From NCBI GenBank assembly GCA_024347015.1, contig AP024889.1:310001-374000 (forward strand): a stretch of DNA of 64,000 bases. Reading direction: 5' to 3'. Below the pieces are notes generated by a model, which ran no database searches, was not told where the DNA came from, and saw only the letters and a list, made by a program, of their open reading frames with translations. Shown in pieces: positions 1 to 10,101 of the stretch (within the stretch, counting starts at the first letter, position 1; every line of letters starts with the position of its first letter). Origin of the DNA: Vibrio pectenicida (GTDB lineage: Bacteria > Pseudomonadota > Gammaproteobacteria > Enterobacterales > Vibrionaceae). The position numbers and the translations under genes are program-made.

Positions 1-475
1 GGCTGGAGTTCAGTCTGTGATGGTTTTTGATACTTGGGGTGGAGTTTTGACTCCGCGTGATTATCATCTGTTTTCATTGCAGTATATGGAAAAAATTGTT
101 GATGGATTGATTCGAGAAAATGATGGTCGTCGAGTTCCTGTGACCTTGTTTACCAAAAATGGTGGTATGTGGTTAGAAAAAATCGCAGCGACAGGCTGTG
201 ATGCTGTTGGTTTAGATTGGACGATTAATATTGAAGAGGCAGTTAAGCGTGTCGGAGATAAAGTGGCACTACAAGGAAATATGGATCCTTCGATGCTGTA
301 CGCTTCACCAGAGAGAATTCGTCAAGAAGTTGCAGATATCTTAAAAGGGTTTGGGGAAGGAGGAACTGGCCATGTATTTAATTTAGGTCATGGTATCCAT
401 CTTGATGTGCCACCGGAAAATGCTGGTGTTTTTGTTGATGCCGTGCACGAATTATCTAAGCCTTACCACAAATAA
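1..475 (+). CDS. hemE: Uroporphyrinogen decarboxylase HemE (3' part)
   Basis: Only the last ~157 codons are present; the frame is open to the left window edge, so the start lies upstream. HemE removes four carboxyl groups from uroporphyrinogen III to give coproporphyrinogen III, a cytosolic step of haem synthesis. The fragment carries family landmarks: FDTWGG near the beginning, LDWT, the LQGNMDP segment and the C-terminal FNLGHGI stretch, followed by the usual last helix. The family is about 355 residues, so a little under half is visible. The gene ends at a TAA and is followed 15 bases later by a rho-independent terminator, so it is the last gene of its transcript. Confidence 0.95.
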   Translation, partial: AGVQSVMVFDTWGGVLTPRDYHLFSLQYMEKIVDGLIRENDGRRVPVTLFTKNGGMWLEKIAATGCDAVGLDWTINIEEAVKRVGDKVALQGNMDPSMLYASPERIRQEVADILKGFGEGGTGHVFNLGHGIHLDVPPENAGVFVDAVHELSKPYHK

Positions 476-490
476 ACATACATTCGCTAA

Positions 491-519
491 AGCGTCTGGC
501 TTAACTAGACGCTTTTTTT
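491..519 (+). terminator. Rho-independent terminator after hemE
   Basis: A 9-bp stem (AGCGTCTGG at 491-499 with CTAGACGCT at 505-513, one G-T pair) has a 5-base loop and is followed by a run of six T. Confidence 0.85.
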
Positions 520-748
520 GTTAGTATGTTTTAAATATGACGGCTTATTATTATGATTTTTATCACTATTTTATAGTTTGATGTTTGTGGTATCTTGCTA
601 TTGAATCATGATTTAATAATGTAGAGTGGTAATGCAAGGTCATTTCAGCTTTGCATAAAAAATTCATAACTGGACGACAAATTAGCTCTAAAGGTATATA
701 AACCCAAATTATACTGACATTTTTAATTGCAGAGGATACGGGAAACGA

Positions 749-1384
749 ATGAAGACACGCGACAAAATAGTGCTTGCCGCATTGCATCTCTTTAATGAAC
801 ACGGTGAGCGTAATATCACCACTAACCACATCGCTGCACATATTGATATTAGCCCTGGTAACCTTTACTACCATTTCCGTAATAAACAGGAAATTGTACG
901 TGAAATTTTTTCACTATATTCCAGTGAATTGTTAGAAAGATTTTCTCCAATTTATGGGCAGCAAGAAAGCTTGGTCTTGCTCAAGCATTATCTAGACTCT
1001 ACTTTTAACTTGATGTGGAAGTACCGTTTTTTTTACGCCAACCTTCCAGAAATTCTTCAAAGAGATGAGGAGTTACATGATGATTATATTCAGATTCAAG
1101 AAAAATTGCAGACAAATCTAGTCAATATTATGCGCTCGTTTGTTGAGCTGGAATTACTAGCTGTTGAAGAAAATGAGATGAAATCTTTGGTAACAACGTT
1201 GCATTTGATTGCTTCTAGCTGGCTTGGTTACCGGTCTGCGATGTCACAAAAGACCCAGATCACAGAGCAGATCATTCACCAAGGTATGTTGCAGATGATC
1301 GCAGTGGTAAAGCCAAAGGCAACGTTGCAAGGATTAGAACAATTACAGCTACTTGAAGACGGCGTTAAAGCAATTCATGCTTAA
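749..1384 (+). CDS. TetR/AcrR family transcriptional regulator
   Basis: A 211-residue protein with the TetR DNA-binding domain at the N-terminus: helix 1 at about residues 4-17, the turn DISPGNLYYHF at 33-43, then NKQEIV. The C-terminal ligand/dimerisation half is not recognisable by eye, and no ligand can be assigned. The start ATG follows a purine-rich stretch (AGAGGATACGGGAAACGA) that serves as ribosome binding site. The gene stands alone between two terminators, with a 273-base AT-rich leader from the hemE stop, so it is probably transcribed from its own promoter. Its targets are unknown; neither hemE nor the DHH gene is an obvious target. Confidence 0.85.
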   Translation: MKTRDKIVLAALHLFNEHGERNITTNHIAAHIDISPGNLYYHFRNKQEIVREIFSLYSSELLERFSPIYGQQESLVLLKHYLDSTFNLMWKYRFFYANLPEILQRDEELHDDYIQIQEKLQTNLVNIMRSFVELELLAVEENEMKSLVTTLHLIASSWLGYRSAMSQKTQITEQIIHQGMLQMIAVVKPKATLQGLEQLQLLEDGVKAIHA

Positions 1385-1419
1385 GCATAACTAAATGCGA
1401 TTGTTTGAATCATATTAAC

Positions 1420-1456
1420 CCCTTAAAGTACCATAATGGTCTTTTAGGGTTTTTTT
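1420..1456 (+). terminator. Terminator hairpin that also covers the next gene's SD
   Basis: CCCTTAAAG (1420-1428) pairs with CTTTTAGGG (1441-1449) with one mismatch, continuing through ACC/GGT to a 5-base loop, and is followed by seven T (1450-1456). It ends the TetR transcript. The ATG of the following DHH gene starts at 1457, directly after the T run, and the only Shine-Dalgarno-like bases (AGGG, 1446-1449) lie in the 3' arm of the stem. Confidence 0.75.
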
Positions 1457-2434
1457 ATGCATTATGATGTGTTCAATGGTGATGCTGACGGTATCATTTC
1501 ATTGCTTCAACTTAGGTTAGCCGAACCCAAGTCGGCGGTGTTAGTTACTGGCTTGAAGCGAGATATTCAACTTTTAAATTCTTTACATTGTCAGTCAGGG
1601 GATACTCTGACAGTGTTGGACATTTCGATGTTAAGTAACATGACAGCGCTCAATAAAATACTTAGTTGTGGCGCTTCGGTGTTCTATGCAGACCACCACC
1701 AGTCTGGAGAGATTCCTCATGCGACTGGGCTAGAGGCTCATATTGATCTTAATGCCGATGTGTGTACAGCATTGATTGTAGATAAATTACTTGGCGGGCA
1801 ATTTCACTACTGGGCAATAGCAGCAGCTTACGGAGACAATTTAGTTTCTAAGGCGGATAAACTTTCTTCAGCTGCTGGTCTGAATATGCAGCAGAAAATG
1901 GAGCTAAGAGAGTTAGGAAGCCTGATTAACTACAATGGCTACGGTGACACTCTAGCTGATTTGAACTTTGCGCCCGATGAACTTTATCAAAAGTTGCTAG
2001 CCTATAGTGACCCCTTTTCTGTTCTTAGTGACCCCAAATCACCATATCCTATATTACGCGATTCGTATGAGCGAGATATGTCTCAAGTACTCTCGATAGA
2101 GTCCTTGCATCGCAGTCATTATATCGCGGTATTTGAGTTGCCAGATCAAGCAGCCTCAAGGCGTATCAGTGGAGCTTATGGTAATTGGCTTGCAAATCAA
2201 TCCCCTAACTCTGCACATGTTGTGTTAACAGAGAATCAAGATGGTAGCTATAAAGTGTCGTTACGTGCTCCTCTTAACTATAGGTGTGGAGCTGGAGAAT
2301 TGTGCGCTCAATTTTTAACAGGAGGAGGACGTGCTGCTTCTGGAGGAATTAATGCGTTAGATAAATATAAGCTGCCTGACTTTATATCCAAAGTCGAAAG
2401 CTATTACTGCCAATTAATTTCAGTAAGCAAGTGA
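1457..2434 (+). CDS. DHH-family phosphoesterase
   Basis: A 325-residue protein of the DHH phosphoesterase superfamily, the Mn-dependent group that contains RecJ, NrnA-type nanoRNases and PPX1-like enzymes. Visible motifs: DADG at residues 9-12, a conserved aspartate in VLDIS (D55), the DHH signature at 79-81, and a glycine-rich TGGGRAASGG segment near the C-terminus in the position of the GGGH motif of DHHA1, here with R replacing H. Substrate cannot be fixed; oligoribonucleotide or cyclic-dinucleotide products are typical for the superfamily. The start directly abuts the preceding terminator, with AGGG seven bases upstream as the only SD. It converges on envC with one base between the stops. 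Confidence 0.8.
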   Translation: MHYDVFNGDADGIISLLQLRLAEPKSAVLVTGLKRDIQLLNSLHCQSGDTLTVLDISMLSNMTALNKILSCGASVFYADHHQSGEIPHATGLEAHIDLNADVCTALIVDKLLGGQFHYWAIAAAYGDNLVSKADKLSSAAGLNMQQKMELRELGSLINYNGYGDTLADLNFAPDELYQKLLAYSDPFSVLSDPKSPYPILRDSYERDMSQVLSIESLHRSHYIAVFELPDQAASRRISGAYGNWLANQSPNSAHVVLTENQDGSYKVSLRAPLNYRCGAGELCAQFLTGGGRAASGGINALDKYKLPDFISKVESYYCQLISVSK

Positions 2435-2435
2435 A

Positions 2436-3575
2436 CTACCGAGTTAACCAGCTTTTTGGGTTCTGGGCCTTGCTATTGCGCCTTATCTCAAAATACAGCG
2501 AGGCTTTTGGTTGGCCGCCAGTATCACCTGCTAGAGCGATTGTTTCACCTGCGGAGACTTTATCCCCCTCGTTTTTTAGTAGACTTTGATTAAAGCCGTA
2601 TAAAGTCATATCGCCTTTACCGTGATCAAGTAGAATGACGAGTCCATAACCTCTCAAATAGTCAGAAAAGACTACGGTTCCAGAATAAACTGCTTTGACG
2701 GTCTGGCCATATTTGGCACCAATAACCATTCCTTTCCAGTTAAGCTGTCCTGTTTGTCTAGAACCATAATTATGTAGTATGGTCCCTTTCAGTGGCCAAG
2801 GAAGTTGACCCTTGCGCCTGGCTAGTCCATCCATGGGAATAGTATTATTGCGCTTCGCTGCTTTAGCGATTTCAGCTTTTAGCCGTGTTTCATTACGTTG
2901 AAGCTCTGTCAGATAAACTTTGTCATTGGAGATGTTTTTTCTGATGTTGCCGACCGTACCTTTTCGTTTAGATTGTTCTTTAGTTAAACGTTTACGTGCT
3001 TGTTTTTGTTTAGTAAGCAAATTAGTAATTTGTTGTTTTTCTAATTGAAGTTGCGTTTCACTTTTAGTTAATTCAGTTACAGTTTTTTCTAGCTGTTCAA
3101 TTGTTCTTGTTCGCTGCTTAGCTAAATGCTGGAAGTATTGGCTTATTCTGTCTTCTTCGACTCCTTGGTTAAGGAGGTTGGTTGAAGAATTTGCTCTCTG
3201 TGTCGCGTAATAAGTTTGCAAAAGCTCAGCTAGGACTTCAGTTTGTTGTTTTTTTTGTTTCTGTAATGAAGCCAGACGTTTTTCTAACGCAGAAATACTT
3301 TGGTTGGTTTTATATAAAGACGCCTTTGCTTGCTTAATGTCTTTTTCCAATCGAGCAATACTGAGTTCTTGTTTTTTTAATGATTGTTGGAGCGAATCGA
3401 GTTGTTTTTGTCGTGAACTTAATGCTTGCTTCTGTCTGGAAATTTCATTGCTGACACCTTTTAGTTCAGTCGGTGATGAGGACCGACATGGGAATGCTAA
3501 AGTAGTCAAAATAATGCATACCAATCCAGCAAGTTTAGGTAAAGCTAATGTTCGTCTCGATTGCTGTATTGCCAT
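2436..3575 (-). CDS. envC: Murein hydrolase activator EnvC
   Basis: A 379-residue periplasmic activator of the division amidases. An N-terminal hydrophobic export signal (about residues 11-30) is followed by a long coiled coil (about 35-235, rich in K, Q, E and L) and a LytM/M23 domain (about 260-375). The LytM domain is degenerate: asparagine and tryptophan stand where the first metal-binding histidine is expected, and LYFEIR replaces the HxH strand. This is normal for EnvC, which binds and switches on AmiA/AmiB rather than cutting peptidoglycan; its amidase partner AmiB is encoded at 14417. It lies downstream of gpmI in the same direction, as in E. coli (gpmM-envC). Confidence 0.92.
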   Translation of the reverse strand: MAIQQSRRTLALPKLAGLVCIILTTLAFPCRSSSPTELKGVSNEISRQKQALSSRQKQLDSLQQSLKKQELSIARLEKDIKQAKASLYKTNQSISALEKRLASLQKQKKQQTEVLAELLQTYYATQRANSSTNLLNQGVEEDRISQYFQHLAKQRTRTIEQLEKTVTELTKSETQLQLEKQQITNLLTKQKQARKRLTKEQSKRKGTVGNIRKNISNDKVYLTELQRNETRLKAEIAKAAKRNNTIPMDGLARRKGQLPWPLKGTILHNYGSRQTGQLNWKGMVIGAKYGQTVKAVYSGTVVFSDYLRGYGLVILLDHGKGDMTLYGFNQSLLKNEGDKVSAGETIALAGDTGGQPKASLYFEIRRNSKAQNPKSWLTR

Positions 3576-3768
3576 GTGAAGGGTCAGTCCTAAATCCTTG
3601 TTTGACAGTCAGTATAACCAAACACATTCCTTTGAAGAAAGAGTAATGTTAAAACTTGTTGAGGAAGAAATAAAAACTAGCAACTTGTCAGTCAATAAGA
3701 GAATTTTTTCTGTGACATTCATAAGCTGGTAGGTTGTGAGTTGTGCCATATGAAGCCTTGTTTATAAA

Positions 3769-3824
3769 AGCGTAAAGTCCTACCACGAGCTATATCATTT
3801 AATTAGCCAGTAGAACTTTACGCT
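3769..3824 (-). terminator. Hairpin after gpmI, probable terminator
   Basis: A perfect 10-bp inverted repeat, AGCGTAAAGT (3769-3778) and ACTTTACGCT (3815-3824), is extended by TAC/GTA inside. Reading on the minus strand it is followed by TTTATAAAC, a modest U tract. The loop is long, so it may act as a partial terminator between gpmI and envC. Confidence 0.5.
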
Positions 3825-3838
3825 ACAGGTGATGAAAG

Positions 3839-5371
3839 TTATTTCACCAACACTTCACCTGTCATTTCATCTGGGATATTCAAACCTGATAGAGATAACA
3901 TTGTTGGAGCCAGATCAGATAGTTTACCACCCTCTTTGAATCCAAGTTGTTTTTCGCCCACATAAATAAGTGGGACAGGGAGGTTTGTATGTGCAGTATG
4001 AGTACCTCCTGTCTCGGGATTAACCATCATTTCTGCATTGCCGTGATCTGCGGTAATCAGCATTTGCCCACCGACTTCTTGAATGGCTTCTACAACCTTA
4101 CCAATACTTGCATCTAGTGCTTCAATGGCAGATTTAGCTGCGTCATAAACACCAGTATGACCAACCATGTCAGCATTTGGATAGTTACAAATGATAGTAT
4201 CATATTGACCTGATTTAATCGCTGTAACCATCTTTTCAGTTAACTCCTCAGAGCTCATTTCTGGTTGAAGATCGTAGGTAGCAACTTTAGGGGAAGCGAC
4301 TAATTGGCGTTCCTCACCCTCAAATTCTGTTTCTACACCGCCATTAAAGAAAAAGGTTACATGGGCATATTTTTCAGTTTCAGAAATACGCAATTGAGTA
4401 TTACCTTGCTTCGATAGCCACTCACCATATGTGTTTTCTAGAGATGCAGGAGGGAAAGCAATTGCAAGAGGTATATCCGCTGCATACTGTGTGAGCATCA
4501 CAAAGTGAATGTTAGGCAATATGGTGCGTTCAAAACTGTCAAACCCTGGAACAAATGCCCGTGTTATTTGTCGTGCTCTGTCAGCTCGGTAGTTCATAAA
4601 GATAACAGTATCACCATCTTGGATAATAGCATCTTCTTGGGTATCAGTTTTTATCGCAGTGGCTTTAACAAACTCATCATTTTCCCCACGTTCATAAGCA
4701 GCTTGTAAACCTGAAACTGCTGAATTAGATTGGAATCCTGCTTTCGCTTGAGTTAAAAGATCATAGGCTGCTTGGACGCGTTCCCAGTTATTATCACGAT
4801 CCATGGCATAGTAGCGGCCGATAAGTGAAGCAATACGGCCTTTACCTAGTTTCTGAAATAGTTCATCGAAACGCTTTAGAGTATTTTCCGCGCTACGTGG
4901 TGGCGTGTCACGTCCGTCTAAGAAACAGTGCAGGTAGATTTTTTCTGCGCCTCTACTTGCTGCCATTTCTACCGCAGAGTAGATATGATTTTCATGGGAA
5001 TGAACGCCGCCCGGAGACATTAACCCCATGATGTGGACAGCTTTCTCAGATTTTACTGCTGTGTCAATCGCTTCAACTAGAGCTGGTGTTTGTGAAAACT
5101 CACCATCGGCGATGGACTTAGTAATTCTAGTCAGATCTTGGTAAACTACTCGACCTGCCCCAATATTGGTGTGGCCGACTTCTGAATTGCCCATTTGTCC
5201 ATCAGGTAAGCCTACATCAAGACCTGAGGCTGAGATGAGTGTATTTGGACAATTGGCTAGTAGATTGTCGATGACTGGTGTTTGAGCGTTAGCAATGGCG
5301 TTGTGTGCGGTATCTTCTCGATGACCATAGCCGTCCAGAATAACAAGAGCCAATGGTTTCTTCGCTGACAT
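3839..5371 (-). CDS. gpmI: Cofactor-independent phosphoglycerate mutase GpmI/GpmM
   Basis: Interconverts 3- and 2-phosphoglycerate in glycolysis, using two Mn ions and a phosphoserine intermediate. At 510 residues it has the family length. LDGYG gives the metal ligand D13; GNSEVGH carries the nucleophile S63; DGRDTPPRS and the C-terminal TADHGNAE and GTHTAH segments supply the remaining ligands. The open frame extends six codons upstream to a TTG, but the ATG at 5371 is preferred: GAGG lies nine bases upstream and the protein then begins [16 protein letters not shown] as in relatives. It is followed by envC in the same direction. Confidence 0.95.
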   Translation of the reverse strand: MSAKKPLALVILDGYGHREDTAHNAIANAQTPVIDNLLANCPNTLISASGLDVGLPDGQMGNSEVGHTNIGAGRVVYQDLTRITKSIADGEFSQTPALVEAIDTAVKSEKAVHIMGLMSPGGVHSHENHIYSAVEMAASRGAEKIYLHCFLDGRDTPPRSAENTLKRFDELFQKLGKGRIASLIGRYYAMDRDNNWERVQAAYDLLTQAKAGFQSNSAVSGLQAAYERGENDEFVKATAIKTDTQEDAIIQDGDTVIFMNYRADRARQITRAFVPGFDSFERTILPNIHFVMLTQYAADIPLAIAFPPASLENTYGEWLSKQGNTQLRISETEKYAHVTFFFNGGVETEFEGEERQLVASPKVATYDLQPEMSSEELTEKMVTAIKSGQYDTIICNYPNADMVGHTGVYDAAKSAIEALDASIGKVVEAIQEVGGQMLITADHGNAEMMVNPETGGTHTAHTNLPVPLIYVGEKQLGFKEGGKLSDLAPTMLSLSGLNIPDEMTGEVLVK

Positions 5372-5684
5372 AGTGATGTCCTCATCCAATTCATAGTAAC
5401 TTAGGAAACAAAATTAGCGTAATTTTACTACACTTTTAAACCAAAACTGTAGGTAAAGATCAAAGATCTTAGGGGAATTTGTGTTGTTATCTTTCAATTC
5501 TTTATCTATTTGGGTTTTAGTAAGTCATGGTTTCCTGTTTGTAAGCTTATTGTCGTCAATTATGAGTAAATATAAAATTGTTATTAGCGATTATTCTGAT
5601 AGCCAGTAGTTAATGAGCATACCTTTACCAAGTACGGTTATGATAGCTCTGGTAATGTAATCACATGATGTTGGTATAATTTTG
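5372..5684. other. Intergenic region between DASS transporter and gpmI
   Basis: These 313 bases hold the upstream region of gpmI and the 3' flank of the anion transporter, both minus strand. The sequence is AT-rich. No convincing gene, strong terminator or consensus promoter could be picked out by eye. Confidence 0.5.
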
Positions 5685-7106
5685 TTAATGGGTTCCTAAA
5701 ATAATGACTGCCATGTAAATAACAAATAAACCTAAGATACCGAGTAAAGCCCCCGTTTTTGCCATGTCTTTACTTTCAATCAGGCCGGTTGAATAAGCTA
5801 GTGAATTTGGTGGAGTCGATACAGGAAGAATCATTCCAAGGGATGCAGAGAAAGCCACAACAACCATAAGTCCTTGTATACCCCCAACCGATGATAGGTT
5901 GTTCATTGAACTGCCAATGGCAGCCGCAATCGGCATTAGTAAATTGGCTGTGGCAGTATTGGACATAAAATTAGCCATAAGCCAGCAGATTATAGATATA
6001 GTTATGACAAGATTCATTGGTGAGAGAGAGTGATAATCTATTGTATTTGCCAGCGCCAAAGCTAATCCTGTTTTTTCGAGACCCATACCAATGGCAATTC
6101 CTCCTGCGACTAACCAAAGTACATCCCAATTAATCTGCTGGAGTTCAATTTTACCTATGATGCCTGTTAGGGTGAATACCACAAGGGGAATCATAGCAAC
6201 TACATAAGTATTCATACCATGCAGTTGAGTTGTCATCCATAACAGAATCGTGATGGAAAATGTGACGTATACTGTGATTGCCTGCCAACTGCGCTGAAAT
6301 TGCCCATCAAGTTTGAGTGCTAATGACTGTACATTAGATGGATACAGCTTTTGCAGTAGAAACCAAGCCACAACAAGTTGAAATATAACAAATGGCAATC
6401 CAATCATCATCCAACTAAGGAAGTCGATACTATTTTTCTCGGTTAGATATTGTAGTGCTATGGCATTTGGCGGGGATCCTATTGGGGTTGCTATACCACC
6501 AGTGTTTGCTGCAATTGGTATGCATAATACGAGTGCTTTAATACTTACTTGTTCTTTTTGCGCAAAAGCAATAATAGGTCCAACAAGAGCAAGCATCATG
6601 ACAGTTGTCGCTGTATTTGACATAAACATCGAAAACACAGCTGTAATTAACATCAAGCCCAGCATAATAAATTTGGATTGTTTGCCAAAAGGTTGGAGTA
6701 AAACACGCGCTAAGTTCTTATCCAGCTCGTATTTTGAGGCCGCTATGGCAAGAGTGAAGCCGCCCATAAAAAGAATAATAATTGGCGACGAGAAAGTATT
6801 CAAAATATCGATATAATGGATAAGGTCGCCTAACTTTTGGTCGGATTCGTTGATGCGAAAGAGGTGTAAACCTTTATCTGACAGCATGATGAGTTCTAGT
6901 GTAATTATCAGAACTGAAGTAGCAAAAACAGGAACAGGTTCAAGTATCCACAATAGTGCAGCAAGTAAAAAAATAGCCAGCAGTCGATGTTGTATTAGAG
7001 TTAGACCTTCTATCGGTATTTTATCTGAAGGAATAAGTAAAACGGTTATTGGTAATACAAGGCAAAAAATAAGTTTAGCTGTGAGGATTCGTTTTTTTGG
7101 GGGCAT
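5685..7106 (-). CDS. DASS/SLC13-family sodium:anion symporter
   Basis: A 473-residue inner-membrane protein with about 11-12 hydrophobic segments. It has the two inverted-repeat signature motifs of the divalent anion:Na+ symporters: SNTATTVMM in the first half and SNTATANLLMP in the second, plus IPIAANTGGIATPIGSPPNAIA before the midpoint and PVSTPPNSLAY near the end. The family, which includes Vibrio INDY, imports dicarboxylates such as succinate, or sulfate, with Na+. The exact substrate cannot be read from sequence. It is transcribed alone, between psd and gpmI, all on the minus strand. A C4-dicarboxylate is the likeliest substrate, by family only. Confidence 0.88.
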   Translation of the reverse strand: MPPKKRILTAKLIFCLVLPITVLLIPSDKIPIEGLTLIQHRLLAIFLLAALLWILEPVPVFATSVLIITLELIMLSDKGLHLFRINESDQKLGDLIHYIDILNTFSSPIIILFMGGFTLAIAASKYELDKNLARVLLQPFGKQSKFIMLGLMLITAVFSMFMSNTATTVMMLALVGPIIAFAQKEQVSIKALVLCIPIAANTGGIATPIGSPPNAIALQYLTEKNSIDFLSWMMIGLPFVIFQLVVAWFLLQKLYPSNVQSLALKLDGQFQRSWQAITVYVTFSITILLWMTTQLHGMNTYVVAMIPLVVFTLTGIIGKIELQQINWDVLWLVAGGIAIGMGLEKTGLALALANTIDYHSLSPMNLVITISIICWLMANFMSNTATANLLMPIAAAIGSSMNNLSSVGGIQGLMVVVAFSASLGMILPVSTPPNSLAYSTGLIESKDMAKTGALLGILGLFVIYMAVIILGTH

Positions 7107-7228
7107 AAAAATTTAACCCTAAAGGTCAACATGGCCTTAGCATAAAACATCTCAGCGTTGGGATTTTAGACTTGGATAGGAATTTGACCACTAAGTGATG
7201 CTCTTTGAATCTGAGTTTGCTTTGGGTC

Positions 7229-7252
7229 AAAAAAGGCCCTGAAAATCAGGGC
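7229..7252 (-). terminator. Rho-independent terminator after psd
   Basis: GCCCTGA (7236-7242) pairs with TCAGGGC (7246-7252) around a 3-base loop; on the minus strand the stem is followed by CTTTTTT (complement of 7229-7235). Confidence 0.85.
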
Positions 7253-7274
7253 TGTAATATGAGATTAATACCTT

Positions 7275-8141
7275 CTAATCCGCTCTAAGACTAGAAGCGA
7301 ATGGTGTTCCCATTACTGTTGAGTGTCCAGTAGCCATCGAATCATCGAACTTAATAGAGTCTTTCGTAAATAAATTTATTACAGTTGAGCCTAACTTAAA
7401 TCGTCCCATTTCCTGCCCTTTTTTAAGTACTACCGCTTTGTCCCCCTGGTTTGGGTAATCCCATCTATATACGCTATTGCCACGCGGCGGAGTGATAGTA
7501 CCAGCCCAGATCTGCTCTATACTGCCAACAATTGTAGCTCCGACTAGTACTTGTGCAATGGGGCCAAAATCGGTATCAAAAATGCTTACGACACGCTCGT
7601 TACGGGCAAATAAGTTAGGGACATTTTCTGCAGTGAGTGGGTTCACTGAAAATAGATCACCTGGTACGTATATCATCTGACGCAACGTACCGTCACATGG
7701 CATATGAACTCTGTGATAATCACGTGGTGAAAGATAAAGAGTTGCAAAGTCACCACTAGAAAATTCCGCCGCTAATTTAGCATCTCCTCCAAGTAGCTCT
7801 TGAGCAGTGTATTTATGTCCCTTGGCTTGAATGAGTTTTCCATCTTGGATCGGCCCAAATTGGCTAACGCAGGCATCTGCAGGGTGAGTGAGAGTATTTT
7901 CCTGAGAGGAAATTGGTCGTGAACCTTCTTTTAGCTCGCGAACAAAAAATTCGTTAAAGGTTTTAAAATGCTTAGGATCTGAGTGCTTTGCCTCATCCAT
8001 ATTGACATTGTATTGTTTGATAAACCAGCGGATGACGTTTGTTGTTAGACCACCAGCTCTGGCTGACGCCAATTTTCCGATGAAACGTGTCAAACCGTGT
8101 TGAGGGATCCAATACTGTAGTCCAACTTTGATTTTATCCAT
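7275..8141 (-). CDS. psd: Phosphatidylserine decarboxylase proenzyme
   Basis: Makes phosphatidylethanolamine from phosphatidylserine at the inner membrane. The protein of 288 residues is self-cleaved at the LGST motif (G252-S253 by this numbering), where the serine becomes the pyruvoyl cofactor of the small alpha chain; the rest is the beta chain. The catalytic region [11 protein letters not shown] is intact. The frame is open five codons further up, giving candidate starts TTG and ATG (8147); the ATG at 8141, beginning [11 protein letters not shown], is preferred because relatives start there, though GGAA is better placed for 8147. It follows rsgA, as rsgA-psd do in E. coli. Confidence 0.93.
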   Translation of the reverse strand: MDKIKVGLQYWIPQHGLTRFIGKLASARAGGLTTNVIRWFIKQYNVNMDEAKHSDPKHFKTFNEFFVRELKEGSRPISSQENTLTHPADACVSQFGPIQDGKLIQAKGHKYTAQELLGGDAKLAAEFSSGDFATLYLSPRDYHRVHMPCDGTLRQMIYVPGDLFSVNPLTAENVPNLFARNERVVSIFDTDFGPIAQVLVGATIVGSIEQIWAGTITPPRGNSVYRWDYPNQGDKAVVLKKGQEMGRFKLGSTVINLFTKDSIKFDDSMATGHSTVMGTPFASSLRAD

Positions 8142-8243
8142 TGTCATATATTCCAATGCTAACTAAATGTTTGCTTACTTTGGGGCGTGAGATGTTACTT
8201 AATTTTGCCAATAAAGTCAGCATTCCCGTTACTGAATTTCGCC

Positions 8244-9299
8244 TTAAAGATCAGCTTTTTTGTTACGAGAATATTGACGGTTGGCTTTAACCTCACTCAT
8301 GCTCTCGAGAATACGGTGGTAGTTTTCGAATCTTGTTTTACTTATTTCATTTTTATCGACTGCTTCACGCAGTGCGCATCCTGGGTCATCTTTGTGTTTG
8401 CAGTCACGAAACTTGCAATTGCCTAGGTAGGGGCGAAATTCAATAAATGCTTTAGTCACCTCTTCGGCCACCAAGTGCCACAAACCGAACTCTCGAACTC
8501 CAGGAGAATCAATCAAATCACCTCCAGTTGGAATGTGGTAGAGGCGAGAGGCAGTAGTGGTGTGCTGACCCAATCCAGAGTTTTCGGAAACCTCTCCTTC
8601 TTCGACATTGAATTCTGGCATTAAAGCGTTGACTAAGCTTGATTTACCAACCCCTGATTGGCCCACAAAGATGTTGACACGATTTTTAAGCTTGGCTTCA
8701 AGAGCTGCTATACCTTCACCATTTTGCTTACTTACAAATAGAACTTGATAGCCAATATGTTGGTATTTTTCTAACCACTGATGGTACAGGACTCGTTTCT
8801 CATCTTCTAGGAGGTCAACTTTATTGAGAACAAGTAGTGGAGCAATATTAAGCGTTTCTGCTGCGACTAAATAGCGATCGATAATATTGAGAGAAAGTTC
8901 TGGGAGCACAGAAGACACGATTACCATTTGCTCAACATTAGCAGCAACAGGTTTTAAACCGTCATAGTAGTCTGGACGAATTAGAACTGAGCTACGAGGT
9001 TCGACCGCTTCGACCACTCCGTTAATACCTTCCATCGACTCTAATCCTGGTCTCCAGATAACTTTATCGCCAGATACTAGAGTCTCAATACCGCGGCGCA
9101 AGTTACAACGATGCACTTTGCCATTTTCAATATCTTCAATATCCGCGTGTTGACCGAAGCGAGTAATTACTAAGCCTTTGTGAGTGACGCCCAGCATAGA
9201 TTCCTCCCACTGGAAGGTATCTTCTTTCGACAATTTTCTCTTTTGATTACTTCGTACTCGTCGAACTTGACCTTTGGTTAGTTTTTTCTTTTTTGCCAC
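8244..9299 (-). CDS. rsgA: Ribosome small-subunit GTPase RsgA
   Basis: A 351-residue late assembly factor for the 30S subunit. The GTPase motifs are circularly permuted, the hallmark of the YlqF/RsgA group: G4 (LNKVDLL) comes before G1 ([12 protein letters not shown]) and G3 (DSPGVREFG). An OB-fold domain precedes them. The C-terminal zinc knuckle is present as C-K-F-R-D-C-K-H and a later C within about 15 residues. The N-terminus is very basic ([22 protein letters not shown]), suiting rRNA contact. It is divergent from orn across 109 bases, the arrangement seen in E. coli, and lies upstream of psd in the same direction. Confidence 0.95.
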   Translation of the reverse strand: MAKKKKLTKGQVRRVRSNQKRKLSKEDTFQWEESMLGVTHKGLVITRFGQHADIEDIENGKVHRCNLRRGIETLVSGDKVIWRPGLESMEGINGVVEAVEPRSSVLIRPDYYDGLKPVAANVEQMVIVSSVLPELSLNIIDRYLVAAETLNIAPLLVLNKVDLLEDEKRVLYHQWLEKYQHIGYQVLFVSKQNGEGIAALEAKLKNRVNIFVGQSGVGKSSLVNALMPEFNVEEGEVSENSGLGQHTTTASRLYHIPTGGDLIDSPGVREFGLWHLVAEEVTKAFIEFRPYLGNCKFRDCKHKDDPGCALREAVDKNEISKTRFENYHRILESMSEVKANRQYSRNKKADL

Positions 9300-9408
9300 A
9301 ATTCTCTACTTAACTATATTCATCTAGGTGATCCTTAGGTTTTCTATCCTGAGGATCAGAATTTGGGTATAGTACCTTTTTTAGCATAAAACCAATAGGC
9401 AACGATTT

Positions 9409-9954
9409 ATGTCCTTTAGCGATCAAAATTTAATTTGGATTGATCTGGAAATGACAGGTTTAGACCCCGAAACCCATAAAGTCATTGAAATTGCTACTAT
9501 CGTCACTGATAGTGAATTGAACATTCTAGCTCAAGGGCCAGTGCTTGCCATTCATCAGTCCGAACAAGAATTGGTGAAGATGGATGAATGGTGTACCAGA
9601 ACACATACAGGTAGTGGCTTAGTCGCACGAGTTCGAGCAAGTAAAGTGACTGAAAAAGAGGCGATAGATCAGACCATCGAGTTTTTAGAGAAATGGCTTC
9701 CTAAAGGTGCTTCACCTATATGTGGCAATAGTGTTGGTCAAGATAGGCGTTTTCTTTATAAACACATGCCTGAACTTGAAGAGTATTTTCATTACCGATA
9801 CGTAGATGTCAGTACAATAAAGGAGTTGACACGTCGCTGGGATCATCAAGTGTTGAATGGCTTTTCTAAGTCTGGAAGTCATTTGGCGTTAGATGATATA
9901 CAAGAGTCTATTGCTGAGTTGAAGTATTATCGTCAAACTGTTTTTAAAATATAA
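9409..9954 (+). CDS. orn: Oligoribonuclease Orn
   Basis: A 181-residue DEDDh 3'-5' exoribonuclease that degrades RNA dinucleotides, including pGpG from cyclic-di-GMP turnover, to mononucleotides. Exonuclease motif I is DLEMTGLD near the N-terminus; motif II contains [10 protein letters not shown]; motif III is [10 protein letters not shown] near the C-terminus, with the catalytic histidine and aspartate. Length and motif spacing are those of the family. It is divergently transcribed from rsgA, and the downstream tRNA-Gly cluster followed by queG matches the E. coli orn-glyVXY-queG arrangement. Confidence 0.96.
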   Translation: MSFSDQNLIWIDLEMTGLDPETHKVIEIATIVTDSELNILAQGPVLAIHQSEQELVKMDEWCTRTHTGSGLVARVRASKVTEKEAIDQTIEFLEKWLPKGASPICGNSVGQDRRFLYKHMPELEEYFHYRYVDVSTIKELTRRWDHQVLNGFSKSGSHLALDDIQESIAELKYYRQTVFKI

Positions 9955-10042
9955 CTAGCATAGTTCTTCATGCACGATGTGGCATTTTAGAGGCCTACTA
10001 AAGACAGAAACACTTTGTTTTGTGTTCTTTTTCATCAAACGG

Positions 10043-10101
10043 AAAAAAAAACTGTTTTTTTTACTGTAAGGACTTGCATCACAAAAAAATGCTCTTATAA
10101 T
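10043..10101 (+). promoter_or_regulatory. Stable-RNA promoter of the tRNA array
   Basis: TTGCAT (10074-10079) and a perfect TATAAT (10096-10101) are 16 bases apart, followed by a GC-rich discriminator (TCGCAGCCC), as in stringently controlled tRNA promoters. Upstream lie a run of nine A (10043-10051) and a run of eight T (10055-10062), in the place of an UP element. Confidence 0.75.

Noticed and set aside
602..611. AATCATGATT palindrome upstream of the TetR gene as an operator
   Set aside because: A ten-base AT-rich palindrome is too weak by itself, and lies more than 130 bases from the start with no convincing promoter next to it.
566..874. 102-codon minus-strand ORF upstream of the TetR gene
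   Set aside because: It overlaps the N-terminus of the TetR gene in antisense, has no family similarity and no SD.
2436..3575. EnvC as a broken metallopeptidase
   Set aside because: Loss of the LytM catalytic residues is normal for EnvC, which activates amidases.
3304..3579. 91-codon plus-strand ORF antisense to envC
   Set aside because: Shadow frame of the envC coiled coil, with no supporting signals.
8187..8426. 79-codon plus-strand ORF antisense to the end of rsgA
   Set aside because: It is a shadow frame opposite the conserved rsgA zinc region.
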